This document shows, piece after piece, positions 20,547 to 28,308 of a stretch of 29,978 nt of DNA. A program made the position numbers and the translations under genes. Below the pieces are notes generated by a model. That model was given only the letters and a program-made list of their open reading frames with translations. It had not been told where the DNA came from and searched no databases. The DNA is taken from positions 1 to 29,978 of the forward strand of contig CAZBJX010000025.1 in assembly GCA_964492335.1 (NCBI GenBank). The letters run 5' to 3'. Positions within the stretch are counted from its first letter, which is position 1. Every line of letters begins with the position of its first letter. Origin of the DNA: JAFGCL01 sp964492335. Its GTDB lineage: Bacteria; Chloroflexota; Dehalococcoidia; UBA2247; RBG-13-53-26.

Positions 20547-21524
20547 ATGAGAGCCGAGAGCCAGAGGTCCAACCGGACCGACTCCGACTTCCTGAGCCAG
20601 GGCACGCGATGCTCCGGCTGGCTGTACCTGCCTGAGGGGACGCCCCCTCCCCCGGTGGTCGTCATGGCCCACGGCTTCGCCGCGGAGAAGGGATTCCGCC
20701 TGCCGGCCTTCGCCGAGCGGTTCGCCGCGGAAGGCATGGCCGTCTTCCTCTTCGATTACCGGCACTTCGGCAGCAGCGACGGCCGGCCCCGCAACCTGGT
20801 GGACCCCCGGCGCCAGCTCCGGGATTGGGAGGCCGCCGTGGCGCATGTCCGCGCCCTGCCGGGCATCGACGGCCGCCGCCTGGCCCTGTGGGGGGTGTCG
20901 TTCAGCGGGGGGCATGTCCTGGTAGCCGCATCCCGGGACCCGGGCATCTCGGCCATCGTCTGCCAGGTGCCCTTCGTGGACTCCCTGCCGGTGCTGCGCC
21001 GCATGGGAGCCCGTCAGGTCCTCCGGGGCGCCGTGGCCGCGGGAAGGGACTTTTTACGGATGGTCACCGGCCGCCCCCCCTTCTGCATACCGGTGGTCGG
21101 CGACCCCGGGTCCCTGGCCTGCCTGACCGCGCCGGGTTTCGCGGAGGGATACCTCTCCATCATCCCCGAGGGGTCCGCCTGGAAGAACCAGTGCCCCGCC
21201 AGGATAGGCCTGACGCTGCCCGGCTACCGGCCCACATCGTCCGCCGCGAGAGTCAGGTGCCCGGCGCTGATCGTCATGGGAGAGAAGGACTCCCTCATTT
21301 GCCCGGACTCCGTGGAGAAGGCGGCCGCCGCCATGGCCGGGGCGGAGCTGGTCAGGCTGCCCGTGGGCCACTTCGAGCCGTACGCCGGCGGGTGGTTCGA
21401 TCACGTGGTGGGCCTCGAGGCCCGTTTCCTCAGAAAGCACCTCCAGGCGCCCGCGGCATCCGGGCCACCCCACCCCGGCCGGCCCCGGCCTCAGGGGGCT
21501 CCGCCGCCTCAGTTGACGGACTAA
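20547..21524 (+). CDS. alpha/beta hydrolase
   Basis: Serine hydrolase of the alpha/beta fold, 325 aa from ATG 20547 with AAGGA close upstream (upstream in-frame sequence is not conserved). Oxyanion/strand block VVVMAHGFAAEKG (38-49), nucleophile elbow LWGVSFSGG with Ser118, acid Asp248 in VMGEKDSL, and His275 in VGHFEPY form a complete triad. FLFDYRHFGSSDG is typical of esterases and peptidases of the X-Pro dipeptidyl-peptidase/dienelactone hydrolase-like groups. A cap-like insertion (about 150-230) lies between elbow and acid. No signal peptide, so probably cytosolic. The last 25 residues are Pro-rich. Substrate unknown. Confidence 0.9.
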   Translation: MRAESQRSNRTDSDFLSQGTRCSGWLYLPEGTPPPPVVVMAHGFAAEKGFRLPAFAERFAAEGMAVFLFDYRHFGSSDGRPRNLVDPRRQLRDWEAAVAHVRALPGIDGRRLALWGVSFSGGHVLVAASRDPGISAIVCQVPFVDSLPVLRRMGARQVLRGAVAAGRDFLRMVTGRPPFCIPVVGDPGSLACLTAPGFAEGYLSIIPEGSAWKNQCPARIGLTLPGYRPTSSAARVRCPALIVMGEKDSLICPDSVEKAAAAMAGAELVRLPVGHFEPYAGGWFDHVVGLEARFLRKHLQAPAASGPPHPGRPRPQGAPPPQLTD

Positions 21525-21615
21525 TGTGACCCGGACGGGCCCTGCCGAGACACGGCTGCAATCACGGTTGTCCACAATTACGGGTTACACGGGAAGACCG
21601 CGGAGGCGACGCATC

Positions 21616-22710
21616 ATGATTTGGACGTTCTGTCCCTCCTGCAGCGCCAGGGTGGAGTGGGCTGCTGTCTGCAGCCAATGTGGTGCCACGATACCGGCCT
21701 TCGATGCCGGCAACGGGCAGGCCGGCGTCCCCCGGCCCGGGGACAGCGCCGAGGCCTGCCAGGATGGGCCGGGGGCCAGCCGCCGGGGCTCGAAGTCCAT
21801 CAACCGCCTCACGCTGCTGCTGATCTGCCTGGGCATCATCGCCGCCGCGGTCCTTCTGGTGAGGTTGGTCGTCTCCGGCAACACCGACGGGCGCGCCACC
21901 GGGCCCCCCGAGGCCCCGGAGGCCATCCCCGCAGCCGACAACAGGCCCCTGAGCATCACAGCCGTCAGCGTGTCCGGGATCACCGAAACCAGCGCCACCG
22001 TCTCCTGGACCACGGACAAGGCCAGCTCCTCCCGGGTGGAGTACTTCGACCTCGGGTCCCGCGCCTGCGGCTCGGCCGTCGACACCGCCATGGGGACCAC
22101 CCACAGCATGACCATAGGGTCCCTCTCGCCGGGCGTGACCTACCGCTTCTCAGCCTGGTCCACCGATGCCAGCGGCAACCGCGCCGGCCCGGTGGAGTCC
22201 ACGTTCAACACCATTCACCCCGGGGCCAGCGGGCAGGTGGAATCCGGGGCCGTCTACTTCCACGAGAGCCGGGTCCTGGGCACCGACAAGCAGCCGATCG
22301 AGCTCTGGAACAACACGGCGGCAGCGGACGTCAGCTGGGACTACCTGCAGCAGTTCCTGCTGGAGGATGAGACGGACCGGATGCCCTACGTCGACGGGTC
22401 CTTCGACTGCTCGGAGTACGCCGAGATACTGCACAACAACGCCGAGGCGGCGGGGATCAGGGCCGCCTACGTGTGCCTGAAGTTCACGGGTGCTTCCTCC
22501 GGCCATGCCATCAACGCCTTCCAGACCACCGACGCCGGCCTGGTCTTCATCGACTGCACCGGGCAGCCGGTGCCCCATTCCTGCCCGCTGGACAGCATCG
22601 TCGACGTCCGGATGGGGGAGCCTTACACCCCCCACCTCATCTTCCCCTGCCCGTACATAGCCGGCCTGACGCCGCTGGGCCCGGTGGCCGACATCGGCAT
22701 CACCTGGTAG
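21616..22710 (+). CDS. zinc-ribbon / FN3 / transglutaminase-like membrane protein
   Basis: 364 aa from ATG 21616 (GGAGG at 21602-21606). Visible domains: an N-terminal zinc ribbon (Cys6, Cys9, Cys19, Cys22), a polar linker, one transmembrane helix (about 64-86), a fibronectin type III domain (about 111-199, with TSATVSWTTDKASSSRVEYF and GVTYRFSAWSTDASGN), and a C-terminal domain with DGSFDCSEYAE (Cys265), SGHAINAF (His297) and VFIDCTG (Asp313). That Cys-His-Asp order matches transglutaminase-like/papain-like enzymes. The topology predicts the ribbon inside and the enzyme outside the cell. Exact activity (protease, cross-linking or inactive) cannot be told. Confidence 0.82.
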   Translation: MIWTFCPSCSARVEWAAVCSQCGATIPAFDAGNGQAGVPRPGDSAEACQDGPGASRRGSKSINRLTLLLICLGIIAAAVLLVRLVVSGNTDGRATGPPEAPEAIPAADNRPLSITAVSVSGITETSATVSWTTDKASSSRVEYFDLGSRACGSAVDTAMGTTHSMTIGSLSPGVTYRFSAWSTDASGNRAGPVESTFNTIHPGASGQVESGAVYFHESRVLGTDKQPIELWNNTAAADVSWDYLQQFLLEDETDRMPYVDGSFDCSEYAEILHNNAEAAGIRAAYVCLKFTGASSGHAINAFQTTDAGLVFIDCTGQPVPHSCPLDSIVDVRMGEPYTPHLIFPCPYIAGLTPLGPVADIGITW

Positions 22711-22778
22711 CCCGCCGGGCGGCAGCGGGGGCGGCCCCGTCCGCGGCGCGCCCCCGGCCGGGGCGGCCCCTTCACTTC

Positions 22779-22808
22779 TGGACACCGCACCCTCCTTGCT
22801 CCTATAAT
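22779..22808 (+). promoter_or_regulatory. promoter of argJ
   Basis: TGGACA (22779-22784), 18-base spacer, TATAAT (22803-22808). Only 4 bases separate the -10 from the first ATG (22813) and 10 from the next in-frame ATG (22819), so the argJ mRNA has almost no leader. Confidence 0.75.
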
Positions 22809-22812
22809 TGAC

Positions 22813-24036
22813 ATGTCGATGGCTGCCAGATTCCAGCTTGTCCCCGGTGGAACTGTCACCACGCCTGCAGGGTTCTCCGCGGGGGCCGTCCACGCCGGCA
22901 TCAAGACCAGGGGCGACCGCGTCCTTGACCTGGGCATACTCTGCTCCGAGGTGCCCAGCACCGCCGCCGGACTGCTGACCACCAGCAAGGTCAAGGCGGC
23001 GCCGGTGCTGGTCTGTCAGGAGAGACTGCCGGGGGGAAAGGCCAGGGCCATGGTGGTCAACTCGGGCTGCGCCAACGCCTGCACCGGCGACCAGGGGCTG
23101 GCCGACGCGCGGGAGATGGCCGGCCTGGTGGCCAGGAAGCTCGGCGTGCCGGAGGCCGAGGTGCTGGTAGCCAGCACCGGGGTCATCGGCGTCCCCCTGC
23201 CCATGGCCCGGGTCCGCACCGGGATCGAGCGCATCGTTATCTCGCGGGACGGCGGGCACCAGCTGGCCCGGTCCATACTGACCACCGACAGGAGCCCCAA
23301 GCAGATCGCGGTCAGCACCAGGGTGAACAACGCCAAGATCACCGTGGGGGGCATCGCCAAGGGCGCCGGGATGATCCACCCCAACATGGCCACGCTGCTC
23401 TGCTTCCTGACCACCGATGCCAGGCTGGAGCCCGGGATGGCGGAGCGGGCGCTGCGGCAGGCGGTGGACGCCTCGTTCAACATGATCTCGGTGGACAACG
23501 ACACCAGCACCAACGACACCGTCATACTCATGGCCAGCGGCCTGGCCGGCAACCAGCCCCTGAAGGAGGGCGGCGCCGACGCCGAGGCCTTCAGGGCGGC
23601 CCTCCAGCAGGTGTGCGTCTACCTGGCCAAGCGCGTCGTGCGGGGCGGCGAGGGGGCCACCCGCCTGGTCGAGGTCACGGTGGAGGGGGCGGCCAGCGAG
23701 CAGGACGCCCGCCTGGCGGTGCGGGCCGTGGCCAGTTCCTGCCTGGTGAAGTCCGCCATACACGGGGCGGACCCCAACTGGGGCCGCATACTGGCGGCGG
23801 TGGGCCGGAGCGGGGCCGAGGTAGACCAGGGACGGGTTGATCTGTACCTGGACGAGGTCGGTCTGCTCAAGGCGGGCATCCCGGTCCAGTTCGACGTGGA
23901 GAAGGCCCGGCGCATCCTGAAACGGGAGGAGGTCCCCATCAGGGTATGCCTCAACCTGGGCGGGGACCAGGCGGTGGGGTGGGGCTGCGACCTGTCGGCC
24001 GACTACGTCACCATCAACAGCGCCTACGCCACCTAG
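22813..24036 (+). CDS. argJ: bifunctional ornithine acetyltransferase / N-acetylglutamate synthase
   Basis: Recycles the acetyl group between N-acetylornithine and glutamate in arginine biosynthesis. Members may also use acetyl-CoA. The precursor cuts itself at a conserved threonine into two chains: KGAGMIHPNMATLL is present, with Thr194 the expected new N-terminal nucleophile. NSGCANACTG, ASTGVIG and NDTSTNDT are further family blocks. 407 aa from ATG 22813. With transcription predicted to begin at about 22815, the in-frame ATG at 22819 (405 aa) may be the real start. Other arg genes are not nearby. Confidence 0.97.
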   Translation: MSMAARFQLVPGGTVTTPAGFSAGAVHAGIKTRGDRVLDLGILCSEVPSTAAGLLTTSKVKAAPVLVCQERLPGGKARAMVVNSGCANACTGDQGLADAREMAGLVARKLGVPEAEVLVASTGVIGVPLPMARVRTGIERIVISRDGGHQLARSILTTDRSPKQIAVSTRVNNAKITVGGIAKGAGMIHPNMATLLCFLTTDARLEPGMAERALRQAVDASFNMISVDNDTSTNDTVILMASGLAGNQPLKEGGADAEAFRAALQQVCVYLAKRVVRGGEGATRLVEVTVEGAASEQDARLAVRAVASSCLVKSAIHGADPNWGRILAAVGRSGAEVDQGRVDLYLDEVGLLKAGIPVQFDVEKARRILKREEVPIRVCLNLGGDQAVGWGCDLSADYVTINSAYAT

Positions 24037-24043
24037 CGGCCAT

Positions 24044-24057
24044 CCCTCCCGGGAGGG
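24044..24057 (+). terminator. GC-rich palindrome after argJ, possible terminator
   Basis: CCCTCCCGGGAGGG, 8 bases past the argJ stop, extended by flanking CGGC/GCCG pairing and followed by TCTTC. It lacks a real T-run, so it is a weak intrinsic terminator at best. Confidence 0.35.
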
Positions 24058-24107
24058 CCGTCTTCATCGCCAGCCTCTCGTACTCCGCTTTACTTCTTCT
24101 TTACCGG

Positions 24108-24162
24108 CAGTGTACTAGTATGGGCACTGTCCTGGCGGAAGCCCCGGGACAACGGCCGGGGC
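24108..24162 (+). promoter_or_regulatory. structured control region before the VTC cluster
   Basis: CAGTG (24108-24112) and CACTG (24125-24129) flank the palindrome TACTAGTA (24113-24120). Then a 7-bp hairpin, GCCCCGG (24141-24147) with CCGGGGC (24156-24162), ends 27 bases before the small peptide gene. TTTACT at 24089-24094 with TGTACT at 24111-24116 is a weak promoter candidate. Confidence 0.35.
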
Positions 24163-24189
24163 CAACGGCAGAGAGAGGCAAGCACGAAG

Positions 24190-24315
24190 ATGAAGAAGGC
24201 GGGATCGCTCTTTGCGAAGACCGGGGTGGTGCTCCTGGCAGCAGCCCTGATGATCGCCCTGGCGGAGGGCATCGAGAACTACATGACCGACGGCGATGTG
24301 GTGACAGGCTCGTAG
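24190..24315 (+). CDS. 41-residue membrane peptide at the head of the VTC cluster
   Basis: Short ORF from ATG 24190 to TAG 24313-24315: MKKAGSLFAKTGVVLLAAAL, then MIALAEGIENYMTDGDVVTGS. A basic N-terminus and one hydrophobic helix (about 10-26) are followed by an acidic tail, so it is either a one-helix membrane peptide or a cleaved signal sequence with a short product. GAGAGG lies about 12 bases upstream. The stop is 22 bases before the VTC gene, which has its own AGGAGAAGGA site. Position and composition support it; no homologue is known to me. Confidence 0.5.
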   Translation: MKKAGSLFAKTGVVLLAAALMIALAEGIENYMTDGDVVTGS

Positions 24316-24337
24316 GACCGCGCAGGAGAAGGACCAG

Positions 24338-25120
24338 ATGGCTGTTCAAATGCATGCGCCCGCCGGCCCCATCCGGCACACCCTGCCGCGGAGGCTGGAG
24401 CGCAAGTTCTACCTGCCGCCCGCCAGGGTGGACCTGGCCCGCGGGCTGCTGCGGCACACCTGCCTGGTGGACCGCGAGTTTGGTTCCGAGCAGATCAACA
24501 GCCTGTACTTCGACACGCCCGACCTGGACCAGCACGAGAGGTCCTGCTCCGGGGACTTCCGCAAGGACAAGATACGCATCCGCTGGTACGGCGGGGACGA
24601 GGACCGGGACGGGATGCAGACCGTGTTCCTGGAGCTCAAGTCCAGAGAGGGCTTCGCCAGCACCAAGCAACGCCTCGAAACCCAGGTGCAGGCGGAGGTC
24701 CTGTCCCCGGCGCGCCTCGGCCAGGGTATTGTCCCTCGATCGCTGCTGCGCGACACGCTGGCCAGCTTCGGGTTCTTCCCCGGCGAGCCCATCATTCCGG
24801 TGGTCAGGATCTCCTACTGGCGCTACCGCTTCGTAGAGGTCATGACCGGCCAGCGGGTGTCGCTGGACTGCCACATACGCTCGACGATGATCATGGTGGC
24901 CCCGGGATGGTGCAACGGCGAGAAGGACCTGGAGCTGCCAGGGGCGGTCCTCGAGATCAAAGGGCAGGACGTGGAGATCCCGGTGACCCTGGGGCGCACG
25001 AGGATGCTGGACCTCGACTGGGGGCGGTTCTCCAAGTACTCGGCCTGCATCGATTCGCATATCGAGACCACAGGCGCCGTGGGGCGGCTGTCGCCCTCCG
25101 GGAGACTGGTCACGATTTAG
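24338..25120 (+). CDS. VTC-domain (polyphosphate polymerase-like) protein
   Basis: 260 aa VTC domain, the fold of the yeast vacuolar polyphosphate polymerase Vtc4, a tunnel enzyme of the CYTH/triphosphate-tunnel type. Charged residues expected inside the tunnel are present in order: RRLERKF (Glu21, Lys23), SLYFDT (Asp59), KIRIRW (Arg80, Arg82), LELKSR (Glu99, Lys101), RISYWRYRF (Arg157, Arg162, Arg164), LDCHI (Asp177), LEIKG (Glu206, Lys208) and FSKYS (Lys233). It could bind or make polyphosphate or process nucleotides. Bacterial members, linked to DUF4956 and CotH-type proteins, are not functionally settled. 13 bases from the next gene. Confidence 0.9.
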   Translation: MAVQMHAPAGPIRHTLPRRLERKFYLPPARVDLARGLLRHTCLVDREFGSEQINSLYFDTPDLDQHERSCSGDFRKDKIRIRWYGGDEDRDGMQTVFLELKSREGFASTKQRLETQVQAEVLSPARLGQGIVPRSLLRDTLASFGFFPGEPIIPVVRISYWRYRFVEVMTGQRVSLDCHIRSTMIMVAPGWCNGEKDLELPGAVLEIKGQDVEIPVTLGRTRMLDLDWGRFSKYSACIDSHIETTGAVGRLSPSGRLVTI

Positions 25121-25133
25121 ACAGGAGACGCAA

Positions 25134-25796
25134 ATGTGGGAAGAGCTCACGAGCCTTTTTCAAGCCCCGCTGGGGACCTGGGAGGCGGTGGTGCGCATCG
25201 GGGCGTCACTGGTGTTCTCCGTGATCGCCTACCTGCTGTACCAGGTGTTCTACGGCTCCAGGCATATCGGCGCGGGGGTGCACCGCACGTTCCTCATCGG
25301 CGGCCCGGCCGTCACCATGCTGTTCGTGGTCATCCAGACCTCCGTCCCGCTGGGCCTCGGGCTGCTGGGAGCCCTCTCCTTCGTCCGTTTCCGGACGCCG
25401 ATCAAGGACCCGGCGGAGATCGGCTTCCTCCTTCTGCTGATCGCTGCATCGATCGGCACGGCCACCGGCAACGTGGTAGCTGTGGCCATCCTCTATACGG
25501 TGGTCTTCCTCACCCTGGCAGTCAAGCGACTGCTGGACAACCGGTTCACCCTGTTCGGCCGGGGGCACCTGATGATCTCCATGGACCAGCCATCCTACGC
25601 CGGGCTGCAGCAGGACCTGACCGCCTTCCTGGAGCAGCGGCTCCGCGGCCTGAACCTGGAGACCATGTCCCGGCAGGACGACCGCGTCAGCCTGCACTAC
25701 CAGTACCGGCGCCAGTCGGACTTCGACTGGGCCGCCTTCAATGCTGATCTCAACCGACTGGCTGGTGCGACCAGGATAGAGATCTTCGTGGGGTAG
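25134..25796 (+). CDS. DUF4956 family membrane protein
   Basis: 220 aa integral membrane protein; ATG 25134 with AGGAGA upstream. About four or five helices (roughly 20-40, 52-70, 72-82, 94-112, 114-130) precede a cytoplasmic C-terminal domain (about 145-220) with alternating basic and acidic residues that may form a ferredoxin-like fold. The DUF4956 signature is clear: LGLLGALSFVRFRTPIKDPAEIGFLLL. This family is repeatedly found beside VTC-domain genes and may be the membrane partner of the VTC protein, either as a channel for its product or as an anchor. Molecular function unknown. Confidence 0.9.
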   Translation: MWEELTSLFQAPLGTWEAVVRIGASLVFSVIAYLLYQVFYGSRHIGAGVHRTFLIGGPAVTMLFVVIQTSVPLGLGLLGALSFVRFRTPIKDPAEIGFLLLLIAASIGTATGNVVAVAILYTVVFLTLAVKRLLDNRFTLFGRGHLMISMDQPSYAGLQQDLTAFLEQRLRGLNLETMSRQDDRVSLHYQYRRQSDFDWAAFNADLNRLAGATRIEIFVG

Positions 25797-25856
25797 CTGG
25801 CAACAAGCTTCGTAGGATAGCCGGCGGCAGACGGGGAAGACAGGAAAGGAAAGACC

Positions 25857-27716
25857 ATGAAGACGAGACGCTCGAGAATGATGCCCTGGCTTCTGATACT
25901 ACTGTCCGCGGCCCTGGTCCTGTCGCTGGCCGGCTGGGGCTGCAGCCGGAGCGCGTCATCAGACGACGGGTCCGGGCAGACCGCCACTACGGACGGGGCC
26001 GATGGCAGCAGCCAGACCACGGATGGCTCCGGGAGCGGGACGGCCGATGTGCCGGTCAAGGTGGACTACGACAGCGATGACCTGGATGTCGGCACCGACA
26101 GCACAGGTATGACCTGGATCCTGCTGGAGGGGGATTCCATCAGCGTCAATGGCGGCGGCACCACTGTCAGCGGCAGCATCGTGACCATCACCGCCGCCGG
26201 CCTGTACGGCATCAGCGGCACGCTGAACGACGGCCAGGTGGTGGTGAACGCTGGCGACTCGGACGTGGTGAAGATCGTCTTGAGCGGGGCGGATATCACC
26301 TGCTCCCGCAGCCCGGCCATCTATGTTCTCAGCGCGGACAAGACCGTGATCACCCTGGCGGAGGGCACGGCCAACAAGGTGACCGACGCCAGCTCCTACG
26401 TCTTCGCATCTGGCGCCACCGACGAGCCCAGCGCGGCCGTCTTCAGCAAGGATGACCTTACCATAAACGGCTCCGGATCGCTGACCGTCAACGGCAACTA
26501 TAAGAACGGCATAGCCAGCAAGGATGATCTGAAGATCACCGGCGGCCAGATCACCGTAAACGCGGTGAACGACGGCCTCAGGGGTAGAGACTGTGTGGCC
26601 ATCAGCGACGGGAGCATCACCGTCAAGGCTGGCGCCGACGGCATCCAGTCCAACAACGACGAGGATGCGGAGAAGGGGTTCGTCTGCATCGAGGGCGGGA
26701 CCCTGAACATCACCGCCGGGGCGGACGGTATCCAGGCCGAGACCAGCGTTCTGGTCAGCGGCGGCAGCATCACCGTATCCTGCGGCGGCGGCAGCACGAA
26801 GACCGTCGCCTCTACCGCCAGCGCCAAGGGGATTAAGGCGGTGGCCGATACCACCGTCAAGGGCGGAACCATCAGCATCGACTCGGCCGATGATGCCCTG
26901 CACTCGAACGGCAGCCTGAGCATCGCCGGCGGCAGCATCACCATTGCGTCCGGGGACGACGCCATACACTCGGATTCAACGATAGTGATTGGCGGCGGGA
27001 CCATACGCGTCACCCGGTGCTACGAAGGCATCGAGAGCGGGGTGGTCACCATCAATGATGGGACCATTCACATCACAGCCAGCGACGACGGCATAAACGT
27101 CACCGCCGGCTACCTCTACATCAATGGCGGATACCTGGCCATAAATGCCGGGGGCGATGGCCTCGACGTGAACGCCGCCACGGCCACCAGGGACCCCATG
27201 GCGGGCGGCTCGGTGGTGATGACCGCCGGCACCGTCATCATCAACGGCCCGACGGCGAGCAACAACGGCGCCCTGGACTTCGGCACCTTCAAGATGACGG
27301 GCGGCTACCTGCTGGCGGTGGGCAGCTCCGGCATGGCCCAGGCCCTCAGCACCACGTCCACCCAGTACTCTGTAATGGTGAACTTCACGTCGGCCCGCGC
27401 CGCGGGCACCATGCTCCACATCCAGACGCAGGACGGCGAGGACATCCTCACCTTCCTGCCGGCCAAGGCCTACCAGTCGGTGGTGCTGTGCACCCCTATC
27501 CTGGCCAAGGGGACCACCTGCGCGGTCTACACCGGCGGCAGCTCCACCGGCACCGCCGTCGACGGGCTGTACTCCGGCGGGACATACACCCCCGGCACGC
27601 AGTACACCACCTTCACCATCTCCAGCGTGGTCACCACCATCGGCTCGACGGGAGGCGGCGGCGCTCATCCCGGTGACACCGGCCATCGTGGGCCGGCGCG
27701 AAGCGCGCTTCATTAA
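25857..27716 (+). CDS. secreted repeat-rich DUF4353 (carbohydrate-binding-type) lipoprotein
   Basis: 619 aa; ATG 25857 after GGAAAGGAAAG. Signal peptide with basic start and hydrophobic core (11-26) ending GWGCS, so Cys29 is a probable though imperfect lipobox. A Ser/Gly/Asp/Thr-rich linker (30-65) leads to the DUF4353 body, a series of about 20-30-residue units of the form GGxITIxxxxDGI (SADDALHSNGSLSIAGG, SGDDAIHSDSTIVIGG, ASDDGINVTAGYLYINGG). These should stack as a right-handed beta-helix with Asp-Gly turns that may bind calcium or sugars. Such proteins co-occur with VTC, DUF4956 and CotH genes. The C-terminal 20 or so residues are low-complexity and may have been altered by the neighbouring IS. 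Confidence 0.88.
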   Translation: MKTRRSRMMPWLLILLSAALVLSLAGWGCSRSASSDDGSGQTATTDGADGSSQTTDGSGSGTADVPVKVDYDSDDLDVGTDSTGMTWILLEGDSISVNGGGTTVSGSIVTITAAGLYGISGTLNDGQVVVNAGDSDVVKIVLSGADITCSRSPAIYVLSADKTVITLAEGTANKVTDASSYVFASGATDEPSAAVFSKDDLTINGSGSLTVNGNYKNGIASKDDLKITGGQITVNAVNDGLRGRDCVAISDGSITVKAGADGIQSNNDEDAEKGFVCIEGGTLNITAGADGIQAETSVLVSGGSITVSCGGGSTKTVASTASAKGIKAVADTTVKGGTISIDSADDALHSNGSLSIAGGSITIASGDDAIHSDSTIVIGGGTIRVTRCYEGIESGVVTINDGTIHITASDDGINVTAGYLYINGGYLAINAGGDGLDVNAATATRDPMAGGSVVMTAGTVIINGPTASNNGALDFGTFKMTGGYLLAVGSSGMAQALSTTSTQYSVMVNFTSARAAGTMLHIQTQDGEDILTFLPAKAYQSVVLCTPILAKGTTCAVYTGGSSTGTAVDGLYSGGTYTPGTQYTTFTISSVVTTIGSTGGGGAHPGDTGHRGPARSALH

Positions 27717-27819
27717 CACCCCGCCGGTCTTGCCAGGCGACCCCGAATCCGTGAATGGTTGCCGGATTCCCTTCTGGAGCACGAAGGGGGAGACTCTCAC
27801 CCAAGAGGTGGGAGGAAGA

Positions 27820-28209
27820 ATGAGAAAGAGATCAGCGCTGGCACTGACCATGATCGGTGGACTCCAGGCGGCGACGACTACCTGGGCCGGGGTGGCGCCC
27901 CTTATTGAGGCCATGCGGCAGACCGAGGTAACGGGCAAGCCGGACAAGCCGCTGGCGCTGCTACCAGGGATACAAGGTTTTCCAGCCGACAAAGGTGTGC
28001 TGGGCGGAGACGGGCCTGGTGCTGGCTGACGAGTAAGGAAGCCGCATCATCAATGCCAGCGGACTCATGGCAGGTCATCGACGAAAAGGGAGGGGTGGTA
28101 GGTGCGCCATGCCCGCCGCGTGCTGCTGAAGATAGCTGATCGAATCTGGACTGTGCTCATCCGGGCGGCTCACCAACGCGCCATGGCGCTGAGCCCACCG
28201 GCAGCCTGA
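27820..28209 (+). pseudogene. decayed IS1380-like transposase remnant
   Basis: Three pieces of one transposase lie in different frames. An N-terminal piece starts at ATG 27820 with GGAGG upstream (MRKRSALALTMIGGLQAATT, then TWAGVAPLIEAMRQTEVTGK). A core piece at 27962-28033 reads YQGYKVFQPTKVCWAETGL, then VLADE, followed by a stop; it resembles the 'YKGYQPLNVWWAE.G.VL..E' block of IS1380-type transposases. A C-terminal piece at 28102-28206 reads VRHARRVLLKIADRIWTVLI and onward to a stop. Most of the roughly 450-residue protein is deleted. It cannot be active. Family assignment is by motif memory. Confidence 0.65.
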
Positions 28210-28308
28210 AGAAGGCATCTCGAAACTGAAGGGGAGGTGGGATCAACGGATAAGGGGCTGACGGATACGGGTTGTGGAACTGGTCCGCGCCGCGTCTGGC
28301 CATCTGTC
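28210..28308. other. intergenic, nothing recognised
   Basis: About 100 bases between the IS remnant and the end of the next gene. No terminal inverted repeat or promoter was picked out. Confidence 0.5.

Noticed and set aside
22150..23763. A 537-residue minus-strand frame
   Set aside because: Antisense to the FN3 protein and argJ; glycine/histidine-rich shadow composition.
26140..27240. Repeated GGCGGC..ATCACC segments as a possible DNA repeat array or CRISPR
   Set aside because: The repeats are degenerate, in frame, and explained by the beta-helix repeat units of the DUF4353 protein. There are no spacers.
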